A stretch of 64,000 nt of DNA, taken from contig NZ_JADYVD010000001.1 in NCBI RefSeq assembly GCF_020193575.1, positions 124,001-188,000 of the forward strand, read 5' to 3'. Under the pieces are notes generated by a model, which had not been told where the DNA came from, made no database searches, and saw nothing but the letters and a program-made list of their open reading frames with translations. Origin of the DNA: Ensifer sp. IC4062. Lineage in GTDB: Bacteria > Pseudomonadota > Alphaproteobacteria > Rhizobiales > Rhizobiaceae. Below are positions 27,236 through 35,909 of this stretch, piece by piece. A program made the translations under genes and the position numbers. Position 1 is the first letter of the stretch, and the number at the start of each line of letters is the position of its first letter.

Positions 27236-29080
27236 ATGGCAGACACGGGCGGGACATGGATTGCGTCGGATGAGGATGCCGGTGCAAGGTACGCTCCGCT
27301 GTGGTCGCGATTGCGGTGGATGATATTCCTCTACGGTCTGCCGGTTGTTGCCTTTCTCGCCATCGGGATGCTGCGCGCCGAGGACTATGTCGGCCGCGAC
27401 AACGACGATGCGATGCGGCTCGTTCAGGTCCGCGACCTGCTGGCCGGGCAAAGCTGGTTCGACCTCACCCAGACCAGGCTCGGCCTCGATGGCGGCACAT
27501 TGATGCACTGGTCTCGTCTGATCGACCTGCCGCTTGCGGCACTCATTTCCCTATTCGAGCCGATCGCCGGTACCGGGCGAGCAGAAATGATCGCCTTGGC
27601 GATCTGGCCGTTCGTGCTGGTCATTGCGCTGCTTGCCACGATGGGGTTGGCGGGTCGACGGATTGGCGGCCCGCAATGCATGCATTTCTGCCTCGGATTG
27701 ACCGCGATTTTCATCGCGACCAGCAACCGCTTTCTGGCGGGGGCGATCGATCATCATAATGTCCAGCTTGTCCTGGTGGCGACAATGGTGGCGATGGTGG
27801 TCGATCAGCGATATCGGGCGATCAACTTCGCGATCGCCGGTGCCGCCGCGGCCCTGGCAATCGCGATCGGTGTCGAGACGACACCTTTCGTTGCCGCGAT
27901 ATGCCTTGTCGTCGCGGTTATCTGGGCCCGGGAGGGGCGGGTGTTCGCCTCTGCGGCCATCGCCTTCGGTACGGCTCTGGCAGCAACTGTGAGTGCAGCG
28001 TTCTTACTGACCGTCGCGCCGCATCTCTATGGTGCAGTTACATGCGATAGCCTGTCGATCGCGTTCTATACCCTGTCCGCGGCGGGCGGCGTTTTGCTTG
28101 CCGTCGCGGCCACGGTTGCAAGCGGCCTTGATCGGCCCGCGCGGTTTGCGATTCTCGCCGCCGCCGGCGTTGTAATCGCAGGCGTGCTTCTCGGCATTGC
28201 ACCGGAGTGCCTGCGAAATCCGCTCTCCGATCTCGATCCGCTCCTGCGCGAGCTCTGGCTCGACCGTGTTATCGAGGCACGCTCATTCCTGTTCATCGCG
28301 GAGCAGGACCCGGGCAGCCTCGGCGGCTTCTATGCTGCGGGCTTGCTGGCCGTCGGGCTTTGCCTCTGGCGCATCTGGCGGGGCGAACGCACCGGCCTGT
28401 CGCTCATCCTCTTGGTCGTGGTTGCCGTTAACTGGGGCATAGCGCTGATGCAGGTTCGCGCCAGCGTTTTCTCCAATCTGCTTTCCATCCTGCCAATTTC
28501 GCTTCTGCTCGTCGATCTAAGGTCGAGGACGATGCAGGGAGGCGGCGGTCCTTTCGCATCCATCATCTATGTCTTGGCGGTGCTCGTTTCCGTCCCGGCC
28601 GTCTGGGCGGTGGCGGGCGAATTGGCCGTCAACGGCGTGGGAGAAATGGCGGCCGACGGTCAGAAGGGCGCGGACCGCTGCTATTCGGCGGCGGCGATGG
28701 CGGATCTGCAGAAGATCGAACCGACTCTTGTCGTCGATCCGTCCAACATGGGCGCTTCGATCCTGCGCTTCACAGAGCATCGCGCGCTCAGCGCGCCCTA
28801 TCACAGAAATCCGCAAGGCATGTTGGCTGAACTGCGAATCGGATTGGCAGCACCGGATGAGGCGGCGGGGATGCTGAAGGCGCTGGGCCAGCCGATTCTG
28901 GCCTTCTGCGCGGATGATCCGCAAACGCGCATGATCGCCGAGAGGGAGCCCCGGGGGCTTTATGGCCGTCTCGCCGCGGGGGAGCTACCGGATTTCCTCG
29001 AGCCGTTGCCGGTTGCGGCAGGCACAGGCGTAAAACTCTTCCGACTCAAGGCAAATATTCTACCGCAAGTCGCGGAATGA
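27236..29080 (+). CDS. Large polytopic membrane protein, putative GT-C glycosyltransferase
   Basis: A 614-residue protein with about 10-12 transmembrane segments and a C-terminal soluble domain of about 150 residues. The first outer loop has GRDNDDAMRLVQVRDLL and the third region GAIDHHNVQLVLVA. Acidic first loops and DHH-type motifs are typical of GT-C enzymes (STT3, PMT, ArnT-like) that use polyprenyl-phosphate sugars outside the membrane. Divergence from a GT2 gene that makes such donors supports this. The acceptor is unknown. The ATG at 27236 is preferred; a GTG at 27224 is possible. Confidence 0.65.
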   Translation: MADTGGTWIASDEDAGARYAPLWSRLRWMIFLYGLPVVAFLAIGMLRAEDYVGRDNDDAMRLVQVRDLLAGQSWFDLTQTRLGLDGGTLMHWSRLIDLPLAALISLFEPIAGTGRAEMIALAIWPFVLVIALLATMGLAGRRIGGPQCMHFCLGLTAIFIATSNRFLAGAIDHHNVQLVLVATMVAMVVDQRYRAINFAIAGAAAALAIAIGVETTPFVAAICLVVAVIWAREGRVFASAAIAFGTALAATVSAAFLLTVAPHLYGAVTCDSLSIAFYTLSAAGGVLLAVAATVASGLDRPARFAILAAAGVVIAGVLLGIAPECLRNPLSDLDPLLRELWLDRVIEARSFLFIAEQDPGSLGGFYAAGLLAVGLCLWRIWRGERTGLSLILLVVVAVNWGIALMQVRASVFSNLLSILPISLLLVDLRSRTMQGGGGPFASIIYVLAVLVSVPAVWAVAGELAVNGVGEMAADGQKGADRCYSAAAMADLQKIEPTLVVDPSNMGASILRFTEHRALSAPYHRNPQGMLAELRIGLAAPDEAAGMLKALGQPILAFCADDPQTRMIAEREPRGLYGRLAAGELPDFLEPLPVAAGTGVKLFRLKANILPQVAE

Positions 29081-29158
29081 GCCGCCATCAGCAGAAAAAC
29101 GGTAGAAAGGGGGCGCGGGGCTGCTGATCTTCGCGGCGCTGTCGGTTACAAAGGGCGC

Positions 29159-30754
29159 ATGAACTCGTTCTTCGATTCCCCAGTGCCATCGAATCTGGCC
29201 GAATATTCGGTCTCGGAGCTTTCCGGTTCGATCAAGCGAACCGTCGAGCAGGCGTTCGACCAGGTTCGCGTACGTGGCGAGATCTCCGGTTATCGCGGTC
29301 CGCACTCCTCGGGCCACGCGTATTTTTGCCTGAAGGATGATCGCGCCCGCATCGACGCGGTGATCTGGAAAAGCGCGTTTTCGCGACTGAAATTCCGCCC
29401 GGAAGAGGGGATGGAGGTCATCGCCACCGGCAAGGTCACCACCTTCCCCGGCTCGTCCAAATACCAGATCGTCATCGAATCTCTAGAGCCGGCGGGCGCC
29501 GGCGCGCTGATGGCGCTGCTCGACGAGCGCAAGCGCAAGCTCGCGGCCGAGGGCTTGTTCGATGCCGGGCGCAAGCGGCCGCTGCCCTTCATGCCCAAGG
29601 TGATCGGCGTCGTGACCTCGCCGACCGGCGCTGTCATCCGCGATATTCTCCACCGAATCGCCGACCGTTTCCCGGTCCATATCGTCGTCTGGCCGGTGCG
29701 TGTCCAGGGCGACGGTTCGGGTGAGGAAGTGGCAGCGGCGATACACGGCTTCAACGCGTTGGAGAGCGGCGGGCCGATGCCACGGCCGGACGTGCTGATC
29801 GTCGCGCGCGGCGGCGGTAGCCTCGAGGACCTCTGGAGCTTCAACGACGAGGCCGTCGTGCGGGCGGCGGCCGCGTCCGATATTCCGCTGATCTCGGCCG
29901 TGGGCCACGAGACGGACTGGACCCTGATCGACTATGCCGCCGACCAGCGGGCGCCGACGCCGACCGGTGCCGCCGAAATGGCAGTGCCAGTGAAGGCCGA
30001 ACTCGAAGCGGAGGTGTCCGCATTGTCGGCACGGCTGAAGGCGGCCGCTGGACGACAGATGGAGAACCGTCGGCAGGCGGTGCGCTCGCTTTCCCGTGCC
30101 CTGCCTTCGCTCGATCAGTTACTGGCTCTGCCGCGACGCCGTTTCGACGAGGCCTCGGCCGGTCTTGGCCGTGGCCTGCAAATGAATACCGCCAACAAGC
30201 GCCGTACCTTCGAGCGGATAGGTGCGCATCTCCGGTCGGATCTGCTGACGACGAGGATCAGCGATCGCCGGCGGCGCCTGTTGGAGGCGATGAACCGAGC
30301 CGAGCGGATCGTCGAGCGTCAGGTCCATCGCGGTCAGTCGCGCGTCTCCGCCGCCGATGCTTCGCTTCGCGCCTTGCCGTCGCGGCTCATCGGACAGATC
30401 CACCGCGCCTCCGATCGCGTCTCGGGGCTTTGCGCGCGATCCGATGCTGCCATTGCCGGCGAAATGCGCAGGCTCAAGGGCGTGCTCGGCGCACAGGACC
30501 GGGTGCTGCAATCGCTGTCTTATCGCAACGTGCTGAAACGCGGCTTTGCGCTGGTGCGCGATGCGGCCGACCAGCCTGTGAAACAGGCGGCAACGGTCGC
30601 GCCCGGCATGGCGCTTTCGCTGGAATTCGCCGATGGCCGCGTGTCGGCGGTCGCGGGCGAAGGCGGCGCCCCTTCGCCGCAAGAGCCAAAAAAGCGTTCG
30701 TCACGGTCGCCGGAGCCGGCTTCCGGGCCGCCCAAGCAGGGCAGCCTGTTTTGA
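29159..30754 (+). CDS. xseA: Exodeoxyribonuclease VII large subunit
   Basis: A 531-residue nuclease subunit. The N-terminal OB fold runs from [20 protein letters not shown] onward. The catalytic part includes [17 protein letters not shown] and [20 protein letters not shown], then [15 protein letters not shown]-like sequence. A long coiled-coil region follows (about 290-450), then a C-terminal domain with [11 protein letters not shown]. With XseB it degrades single-stranded DNA. The last residues KQGSLF form a possible clamp-binding tail. Confidence 0.97.
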   Translation: MNSFFDSPVPSNLAEYSVSELSGSIKRTVEQAFDQVRVRGEISGYRGPHSSGHAYFCLKDDRARIDAVIWKSAFSRLKFRPEEGMEVIATGKVTTFPGSSKYQIVIESLEPAGAGALMALLDERKRKLAAEGLFDAGRKRPLPFMPKVIGVVTSPTGAVIRDILHRIADRFPVHIVVWPVRVQGDGSGEEVAAAIHGFNALESGGPMPRPDVLIVARGGGSLEDLWSFNDEAVVRAAAASDIPLISAVGHETDWTLIDYAADQRAPTPTGAAEMAVPVKAELEAEVSALSARLKAAAGRQMENRRQAVRSLSRALPSLDQLLALPRRRFDEASAGLGRGLQMNTANKRRTFERIGAHLRSDLLTTRISDRRRRLLEAMNRAERIVERQVHRGQSRVSAADASLRALPSRLIGQIHRASDRVSGLCARSDAAIAGEMRRLKGVLGAQDRVLQSLSYRNVLKRGFALVRDAADQPVKQAATVAPGMALSLEFADGRVSAVAGEGGAPSPQEPKKRSSRSPEPASGPPKQGSLF

Positions 30755-30761
30755 GCGGACT

Positions 30762-30800
30762 GGGAAAATGTGCCCGCAGTTTTCCGCCCGTATCCCACCG
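30762..30800. repeat. Short dispersed repeat fragment
   Basis: GACTGGGAAAATGTGCCCGC with GTTTTCCGCCCGTATCCCAC resembles the second half of the repeat at 31474-31559. It lies between xseA and the next gene. Confidence 0.5.
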
Positions 30801-30820
30801 CATCTATTGGGTCGACGACG

Positions 30821-31411
30821 ATGCATATCCTGATGGTGCTCGCCCATCCGCTCGAGGACAGCTTTGCCGCAAGCGTCGCGCGCGTGGCCAGGCAAGCACT
30901 TGAGGGCAGGGGCCACACGGTCGACCTGCTCGACCTCTATCGCGAGGGCTTCGACCCCCGGCTGACCGTTACCGAGCGCGGCAGCTATTTCGACGAACAC
31001 TATGATGCCTCCGCGGTCTCGGGCTGGATCGCGCGGGTCAAGGCGGCGGACGGGCTGATGCTCGTGTTTCCGCAATGGTGGTTCAATTTCCCGGCGATCC
31101 TCAAGGGTTTCTTCGATCGCGTCTTCGCACCCGGCGTCGCCTTCGATCACGATCCGGCGGGCGGGAGGATTGTCCCGCGGCTCGGCAACATCAAGCTGTT
31201 CTGGGCGCTGACCAGCACCGGCTCACCCTGGTGGGTGGTGCATCTCTACATGGGCAATCCGGTGCGGCGGCTGCTCAAGCGCGGCATCGCCGCTTTCTGC
31301 AGCAAGGGTGTCGATTTTCGCATGATCAGCCTACACGACATGGATCGGGCGACAGAGGCAAAACGTAAGCGCCATCTCGAACGCGTGGGCGTTTTGGTGA
31401 GTCGGATCTAA
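30821..31411 (+). CDS. NAD(P)H dehydrogenase (quinone)-like flavoprotein
   Basis: A 196-residue flavodoxin-fold protein of the NQO1/KefF/MdaB type. The FMN/FAD phosphate loop is AHPLEDSFAASV (residues about 8-19). QWWFNFPAILKGFFDRVFAP (about 85-104) is the signature of this family. It probably reduces quinones or azo compounds by two electrons, protecting against redox cycling. The start ATG (30821) follows a long upstream in-frame extension that falls in repeat sequence. Confidence 0.88.
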   Translation: MHILMVLAHPLEDSFAASVARVARQALEGRGHTVDLLDLYREGFDPRLTVTERGSYFDEHYDASAVSGWIARVKAADGLMLVFPQWWFNFPAILKGFFDRVFAPGVAFDHDPAGGRIVPRLGNIKLFWALTSTGSPWWVVHLYMGNPVRRLLKRGIAAFCSKGVDFRMISLHDMDRATEAKRKRHLERVGVLVSRI

Positions 31412-31459
31412 TGCATGTCGCCCAAAAGTGTGCAGCGGTTTTGGGACAAAGACATGCAT
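31411..31459. repeat. Short dispersed repeat, copy 2 (ATGCATGTC...GACATGCAT)
   Basis: Terminal inverted arms ATGCATGTC and GACATGCAT enclose GCCCAAAAGTG and GCGGTTTTGGGA. It is related to the copy at 8731-8777. Both begin within a base or two of a stop codon. Confidence 0.75.
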
Positions 31460-31473
31460 AAAAGCAATGACCT

Positions 31474-31559
31474 AAAGCGCGTCGCATGAGTCCGATTGAA
31501 CGCGCTTTGGAGCAGGATGGGGAAAGTGTGCGCGGTTTTCCGCCCGCATCCCGCTCCAA
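31474..31559. repeat. Two-hairpin repeat downstream of the MarR gene
   Basis: AAAGCGCGT/ACGCGCTTT forms the first hairpin (31474-31508). GGAGCAGGATGGGG and the inverted GCATCCCGCTCC form the second (31509-31557). The pair lies between convergent genes, so it may also act as a terminator. Confidence 0.65.
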
Positions 31560-31567
31560 AGGTGATT

Positions 31568-32065
31568 TCATTCAAATATCGCCAGGAATTTCCGGAGCAT
31601 CCCGTCGAGCGCTTTCCGTTCCTCGGGATCAAGCCCGGCGACCAGGCGCTGCTGGTTGGCGACATGGGCCGCCGCCGCTGCGTCGATGCGTTTGAGGCCC
31701 TCCGGCGTCAGCGCGATGATCACACCACGCCGGTCTTCTGGATTGTCGAGTCGCTCGACGAGGCCGGCCCTCTCGAGTTGGTCGATGCGATTGGTCATCG
31801 TGCCGGAAGTGACCATGGTCGCCGCAAGCAATTCGCCAGGGGAAAGCTGAAAGGGGGGTCCAGAGCGCCGGAGTGTCGCCAATACGTCGAAACTGGCCGA
31901 TGTCAGGCCGTGATCGCTGAAGACCTTTTCCTGCTCCCGGGCGATATGCCCCCTAAGCCGCGCCAAGCGCCCGAGAAGACCCATCGCCGAAACGTCCAGT
32001 TCCGGCCGCTCCCGGCGCCACTGTGCCAGGATCTTGTCCACGTGATCCTTATCCAGCTCTTCCAT
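31568..32065 (-). CDS. MarR-family transcriptional regulator
   Basis: A 165-residue winged helix regulator. The recognition helix lies in SPGELLAATMVTSGTMTNRI (about residues 75-95) and the wing in LVERLDNPEDRRGVIIALTP, the MarR signature DxRRxxIxLT. It is divergent from a DMT-type exporter gene across 131 bp that holds two palindromes with the same core. It therefore probably represses both itself and the exporter until a small-molecule ligand binds. Confidence 0.93.
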   Translation of the reverse strand: MEELDKDHVDKILAQWRRERPELDVSAMGLLGRLARLRGHIAREQEKVFSDHGLTSASFDVLATLRRSGPPFQLSPGELLAATMVTSGTMTNRIDQLERAGLVERLDNPEDRRGVIIALTPEGLKRIDAAAAAHVANQQRLVAGLDPEERKALDGMLRKFLAIFE

Positions 32066-32127
32066 ATCCACCCGCGCGAGTCAGCGCCGAACCGTTTAGC
32101 GCCGTGATGTTCGCTCTAATCCCCAGA

Positions 32128-32145
32128 TATCTTGACGTCAAGATA
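32128..32145. promoter_or_regulatory. MarR operator, site 1
   Basis: TATCTTGACGTCAAGATA, a perfect 18-bp palindrome between the divergent MarR and EamA genes. Confidence 0.8.
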
Positions 32146-32160
32146 ATTAGCGCTAGAATG

Positions 32161-32186
32161 CAAGTATCTTGACGTAAAGATACTTG
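32161..32186. promoter_or_regulatory. MarR operator, site 2
   Basis: A 26-bp palindrome with one mismatched pair, core TATCTTGACGTAAAGATA. It repeats site 1 and ends 10 bases before the EamA gene start. Confidence 0.8.
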
Positions 32187-32196
32187 AGATAAAGAC

Positions 32197-33072
32197 ATGA
32201 ATGCACGCAACTTCGACATCGGCCTGACGGCTGTAGCCCCGGCCATCTGGGGCAGCACCTATCTCGTCACCACGGAATTCCTGCCGCCGGGCTATCCGCT
32301 AACGGTTGCGATGCTCAGGGCGCTGCCGGCGGGGCTGATTCTTTTGCTCATCGTCCGGCAAATGCCGAAAGGCATCTGGTGGCGGCGCAGCTTCGTGCTC
32401 GGCGCGCTCAACTTCTCCTTCTTCCAGGCGATGCTGTTCGTCTCCGCCTATCGCCTGCCCGGCGGCGTCGCCGCGACCGTCGGCGCGATCCAGCCGCTGA
32501 TCGTCGTCGTCTTGTCGCGGATCATTCTCGGCTCCCCGATCAGGGTCGTGAGCATCGTAGCCGGGGTAGCGGGCATGGTAGGCGTGGCGTTGCTGGTGCT
32601 GACGCCGGCAGCCACCCTCGACCGAGTGGGCGTTGCGGCTGGCCTCGCGGGCGCCGTCTCCATGGCTTTCGGTACAGTGCTCACCCGTCACTGGACGCCG
32701 CCGGTCTCGCCGCTAACCTTCACGGCCTGGCAACTGGCCGCCGGCGGCTTCCTGCTGGTGCCGGTGGCACTGTTTTTCGAGCCGGCCTTGCCGCCACTCA
32801 CCGCCACAAACCTCATGGGTTTTGCCTATCTTGGCCTGATCGGCGCCGCATTCACCTACCTGCTCTGGTTCCGCGGCCTTTCGCGGCTGCAGCCTTCCGA
32901 GGTCGCGCCACTCGGATTCTTGAGCCCCGTCGTGGCGATATTGCTCGGCTGGGGCGTGCTCCAACAGCAACTGGCAGCCATGCAGGTGCTCGGGATCATC
33001 GTCGTGTTCGTGAGCGTCTGGATGAGCCAGCAGGCACAGATGGGGCGCCGGGCGGCGCCCGCTCGCGCGTAG
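32197..33072 (+). CDS. EamA/DMT-family transporter
   Basis: A 291-residue protein with ten transmembrane helices in two EamA repeats. It starts TAVAPAIWGSTYLVTTEFLPPGYPL, the YedA/RhaT-like pattern (WGSTY). Such proteins export amino acids, nucleosides or drugs. The divergent MarR gene and paired operators imply induction by the exported compound or a relative. The ATG at 32197 lies 10 bases after operator site 2. Confidence 0.88.
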   Translation: MNARNFDIGLTAVAPAIWGSTYLVTTEFLPPGYPLTVAMLRALPAGLILLLIVRQMPKGIWWRRSFVLGALNFSFFQAMLFVSAYRLPGGVAATVGAIQPLIVVVLSRIILGSPIRVVSIVAGVAGMVGVALLVLTPAATLDRVGVAAGLAGAVSMAFGTVLTRHWTPPVSPLTFTAWQLAAGGFLLVPVALFFEPALPPLTATNLMGFAYLGLIGAAFTYLLWFRGLSRLQPSEVAPLGFLSPVVAILLGWGVLQQQLAAMQVLGIIVVFVSVWMSQQAQMGRRAAPARA

Positions 33073-33114
33073 CGTCTGATTGCGTGGCTACCTAAAAGCC
33101 AGGCGGAGCCCGTC

Positions 33115-33220
33115 ACGCTAGCCCTCTCCCCGCAGCCTGGGAGGGGGAAATTGGGAATGCGCCGCACGTTCCTTCTCCCCGCCTGCGGGGAGAAGGTGGC
33201 CGGCAGGCCGGATGAGGGCT
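33115..33220. repeat. RIME-like repeat between convergent genes
   Basis: CCTTCTCCCCGC and GCGGGGAGAAGG pair perfectly across 2 bases (33171-33196). The flank GTGGCCGGCAGGCCGGATGAGG is the RIME1-type end. A second hairpin of CCCTCTCCCC/GGGAGGGGG type precedes it. Confidence 0.8.
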
Positions 33221-33241
33221 GGCCTGCGAGGCCGAAACCGA

Positions 33242-34498
33242 TCAGGCCCACTCGCCTTTCCGCATGACCGGAGCGCGGCTGCCGTCCGCCCGCACACCGT
33301 CGATATCGACCTTGCCCGAGCCGATCATCCAGTCGATGTGGATCAGGCTCGAATTGCCGCCCTGCGCCCGGACCTGTTCCTTGCTGAGGCTGGCGCCATC
33401 GACGAAGCACTCCGAGTAGCATTGGCCGAGCGCAATGTGGCAGGAGGCGTTTTCATCGAAGAGCGTGTTGTAGAAGAGGATGCCGCTCGCCGAGATCGGC
33501 GAGGAATGCGGCACCAGCGCCACTTCGCCGAGGCGGCGTGCACCGTCGTCGGTGTCGAGAACCTTCTTCAGCACTTCCTCGCCGCGCGACGCCTTGGCTT
33601 CGACGATCCGGCCGCCTTCGAAGCGCACCTGAATATCGTCGATCAGCGTGCCCTGGTGAGAGAGCGGCTTCGTGCTCGATACATGGCCTTCGACGCGCAG
33701 TGCGTGCGGCGTCGTGAACACCTCTTCGGTTGGGATGTTCGGGTTGCAGGTAATGCCGTTCTTGGCCGTCGAGGCGCCGCCGTGCCATTCGTGGCCATCC
33801 GCAAGCCCGACGGTCAAATCAGTGCCTGGGCCGGTGAAATGCAGCGCCGCGAAGCGTTCGCCGTTCAGCCATGCCGAACGCCTTCTGAGGTTCTGATTGT
33901 GCTCTTTCCAAGCGGCGATCGGGTCATCGACGTCGACGCGGGAAGCGGCAAAGATCGCATTTGCCAGCTTTTCGATGGCGACCGACTCGGGATCATCCGG
34001 AAACATCTGCTTTGCCCAGGAAGGGTTTGGATAGGAGACGATGTTCCAGTTGATGTCGAAATTTGTGATCTTCTCGAGCGCCGGCTTGTAGGCGATCGAG
34101 TTCGCCTTGTTGGCCCGCGCGACCTTCGCCGGATCTTGAGCCGAAAGCATCATCGGATTGTCGCCGGCAACGGCGAGCCGCGCGGCGCCGCCGGCATAGG
34201 CTTTGGCCATGCCTTCGTACAGCCAGTCGCTTGCGCGATCAAAACTCTCGTCTGGCGCATGGGCGTAACGGGCAAGGGTGCTTTCCTCATCGGAATAGAA
34301 CGTCGTCACCAGACCCGCGCCGGCCATATAGGCGTGCTTGGTGATGAGGCGCACGAGCGGCAGCGCCGCGATCGGCGCGGTCACCACCAGGTCCTGACCC
34401 CTCTGGAGCTGCAAGCCGACCTTGATGGCGAGCTCCGCGAGCTTTTCGAGTTTTACGGGATCGACGGGATTCCTTGCGGATTGAAGGGGGGCGTTCAT
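33242..34498 (-). CDS. M29-family aminopeptidase
   Basis: A 418-residue metallo-aminopeptidase of the AmpS/PepS (M29) type. The metal ligands lie in conserved segments: NPNIPTEEVFTTPHALRVEG, EVALVPHSSPISASGILFYN, HIALGQCYSECF and SSLIHIDWMIGSGKVDIDG. It is a cytoplasmic dimer that removes N-terminal residues from peptides. No operon partner is obvious: the next upstream gene (GST) is 173 bases away. Confidence 0.93.
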   Translation of the reverse strand: MNAPLQSARNPVDPVKLEKLAELAIKVGLQLQRGQDLVVTAPIAALPLVRLITKHAYMAGAGLVTTFYSDEESTLARYAHAPDESFDRASDWLYEGMAKAYAGGAARLAVAGDNPMMLSAQDPAKVARANKANSIAYKPALEKITNFDINWNIVSYPNPSWAKQMFPDDPESVAIEKLANAIFAASRVDVDDPIAAWKEHNQNLRRRSAWLNGERFAALHFTGPGTDLTVGLADGHEWHGGASTAKNGITCNPNIPTEEVFTTPHALRVEGHVSSTKPLSHQGTLIDDIQVRFEGGRIVEAKASRGEEVLKKVLDTDDGARRLGEVALVPHSSPISASGILFYNTLFDENASCHIALGQCYSECFVDGASLSKEQVRAQGGNSSLIHIDWMIGSGKVDIDGVRADGSRAPVMRKGEWA

Positions 34499-34671
34499 CG
34501 CGGCTCCTGCTGTCCTCTCGCGCCGGTGGGAAACGAGCGCATGGCTTTTGCGTGCCGTCGCCGCCTTGCACGTTCAGGACGCGCGCGGTCGAGCGGTGCG
34601 CCCGTTTTAGACCGGTTCAGCCGAAAACAGAAGGCCTTTACGATGTAGCCCCGCTCGATGCAGCCGCAGTC

Positions 34672-35358
34672 TCACGCGGCGGCCCGCCTCGAGCGAAGAA
34701 GCGCCGCGTTATGCTTGTCGAGAAACGCTATCAGTCGCTCGGGATAATCTTCGGTTACGGCGGCTTTCACGCTCGCCCGTGCGGCAAGCACCTTTCTCCA
34801 GGCGGCGACGCGCGGCAGATTGTCAAAGATGCCCGCTTCCGAAATCGTGTCGAACACGTCGAAATAGCGGAAGATCGGCGCAAAGACGGCATCGACCAGG
34901 CTGAAATCGGCGCCCGCGAAGTAGGGGCCATCGACGAGCTCTGCTTCGACAGTCGCGAACTTCGCCATGAGGACACCGCGCTTGGTTTCGAGCACCTCGG
35001 CATCCTGGGTGGTTTCATAGATCCAGAGATCGGAAAGAATGGCCGAACCGAACTCCATCCAGCCACGACGACGCGCCCGGGTCAGCGGGTCGGCGGGGTG
35101 CAGTTTCGCTCCTGGCTGGGTTTCTTCCAGATATTCGCAGATCACTGAGCTCTCGAAGAGGATCGCTTCACCCTCGTCCTGGGGGATGCGGAGCAGGGGC
35201 ACCTTGCCTAGCGGTGAGATTTTCAGGAACCAGTCCGGCTTGTCGGCGAGATCGATATAGACGCGTTCGAACGGCACGCCTTTCTCGGCGAGCGCGATCG
35301 CGGCGCGCTGGACGTATGGGCAGAGGTGGTGGCTGATCAGGGTCAGTGATGCGGTCAT
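34672..35358 (-). CDS. Glutathione S-transferase family protein
   Basis: A 228-residue GST. The thioredoxin-like N-domain begins LTLISHHLCPYVQRAAIALA, with CPY as the active-site motif, as in omega/Zeta-like and SspA-type GSTs. PLGKVPLLRIPQD with the cis-Pro and ESSVICEYLEE contact glutathione. The helical C-domain follows. It is divergent from a MarR gene with a pair of palindromes between them, so it is a likely MarR target induced by an electrophile. Confidence 0.9.
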   Translation of the reverse strand: MTASLTLISHHLCPYVQRAAIALAEKGVPFERVYIDLADKPDWFLKISPLGKVPLLRIPQDEGEAILFESSVICEYLEETQPGAKLHPADPLTRARRRGWMEFGSAILSDLWIYETTQDAEVLETKRGVLMAKFATVEAELVDGPYFAGADFSLVDAVFAPIFRYFDVFDTISEAGIFDNLPRVAAWRKVLAARASVKAAVTEDYPERLIAFLDKHNAALLRSRRAAA

Positions 35359-35383
35359 CGATATTCTCCCTGCTTTGGCAATG

Positions 35384-35401
35384 TAGATGCAATTGCATAT
35401 A
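35384..35401. promoter_or_regulatory. MarR operator, GST side
   Basis: TAGATGCAATTGCATATA, palindromic with a perfect 12-bp core ATGCAATTGCAT and one mismatched outer pair. Confidence 0.75.
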
Positions 35402-35426
35402 TATCGACTTGCCAAATCCGTCAAGA

Positions 35427-35444
35427 TAGATGTAATTGCATCTA
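35427..35444. promoter_or_regulatory. MarR operator, MarR side
   Basis: TAGATGTAATTGCATCTA, palindromic except one pair. It shares the core of the site at 35384-35401, 43 bp away centre to centre, and abuts the MarR ribosome-binding site. Confidence 0.75.
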
Positions 35445-35458
35445 TGAAGGATGAACGA

Positions 35459-35899
35459 ATGTCAGAGGGCTGCGAGCCGACACTGGCGACCACGCGGGCG
35501 TGGGTCGCGCTCATGCGTGCACAGCGGCGTGTGCTCTCGGCGATCGAGAAGGACTTCAAGGAAGCAGGCCTGCCTCCTCTCGGCTGGTACGATGTGCTTT
35601 GGGAGCTGGCGCGCGCCGAAGCCGGCAGGCTCAGGCCATTCGAGATCGAGGCCCGCACGCTGCTTGCCCAATACAATCTCTCGCGCCTGATCGATCGGCT
35701 GGAAAGGGAAGGCCTGGTGAGTCGGGAAGCCTTCGACGAGGACGCTCGCGGCTGCTGGGTCGTCGTGACCGAAGCGGGCCGTCAGATGCGGGCCCGCATG
35801 TGGCAAACCTATGCGCGCTCGATCGAGAGGCATGTCGGCGCAAAGCTCGGCGACGGAGAGGCGGGCAAGCTCACCGAACTGCTTTCACGGCTGACCTGA
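35459..35899 (+). CDS. MarR-family transcriptional regulator
   Basis: A 146-residue regulator. The winged helix covers about 40-105 (ARTLLAQYNLSRLIDRLERE and GLVSREAFDEDARGCWVVVT). The DxRG(C)WVxxT wing replaces the more usual DRR. The ATG at 35459 has AAGGAT 7-8 bases upstream, whereas the ATG at 35444 would overlap the operator palindrome. It probably represses the divergent GST gene and itself. Confidence 0.9.
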   Translation: MSEGCEPTLATTRAWVALMRAQRRVLSAIEKDFKEAGLPPLGWYDVLWELARAEAGRLRPFEIEARTLLAQYNLSRLIDRLEREGLVSREAFDEDARGCWVVVTEAGRQMRARMWQTYARSIERHVGAKLGDGEAGKLTELLSRLT

Positions 35900-35909
35900 A
35901 ACGACCGGA

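Noticed and set aside
33212-34648. A 478-codon plus-strand frame opposite the M29 aminopeptidase
   Set aside because: It is a codon-bias shadow of a well-supported gene and has no domain likeness.
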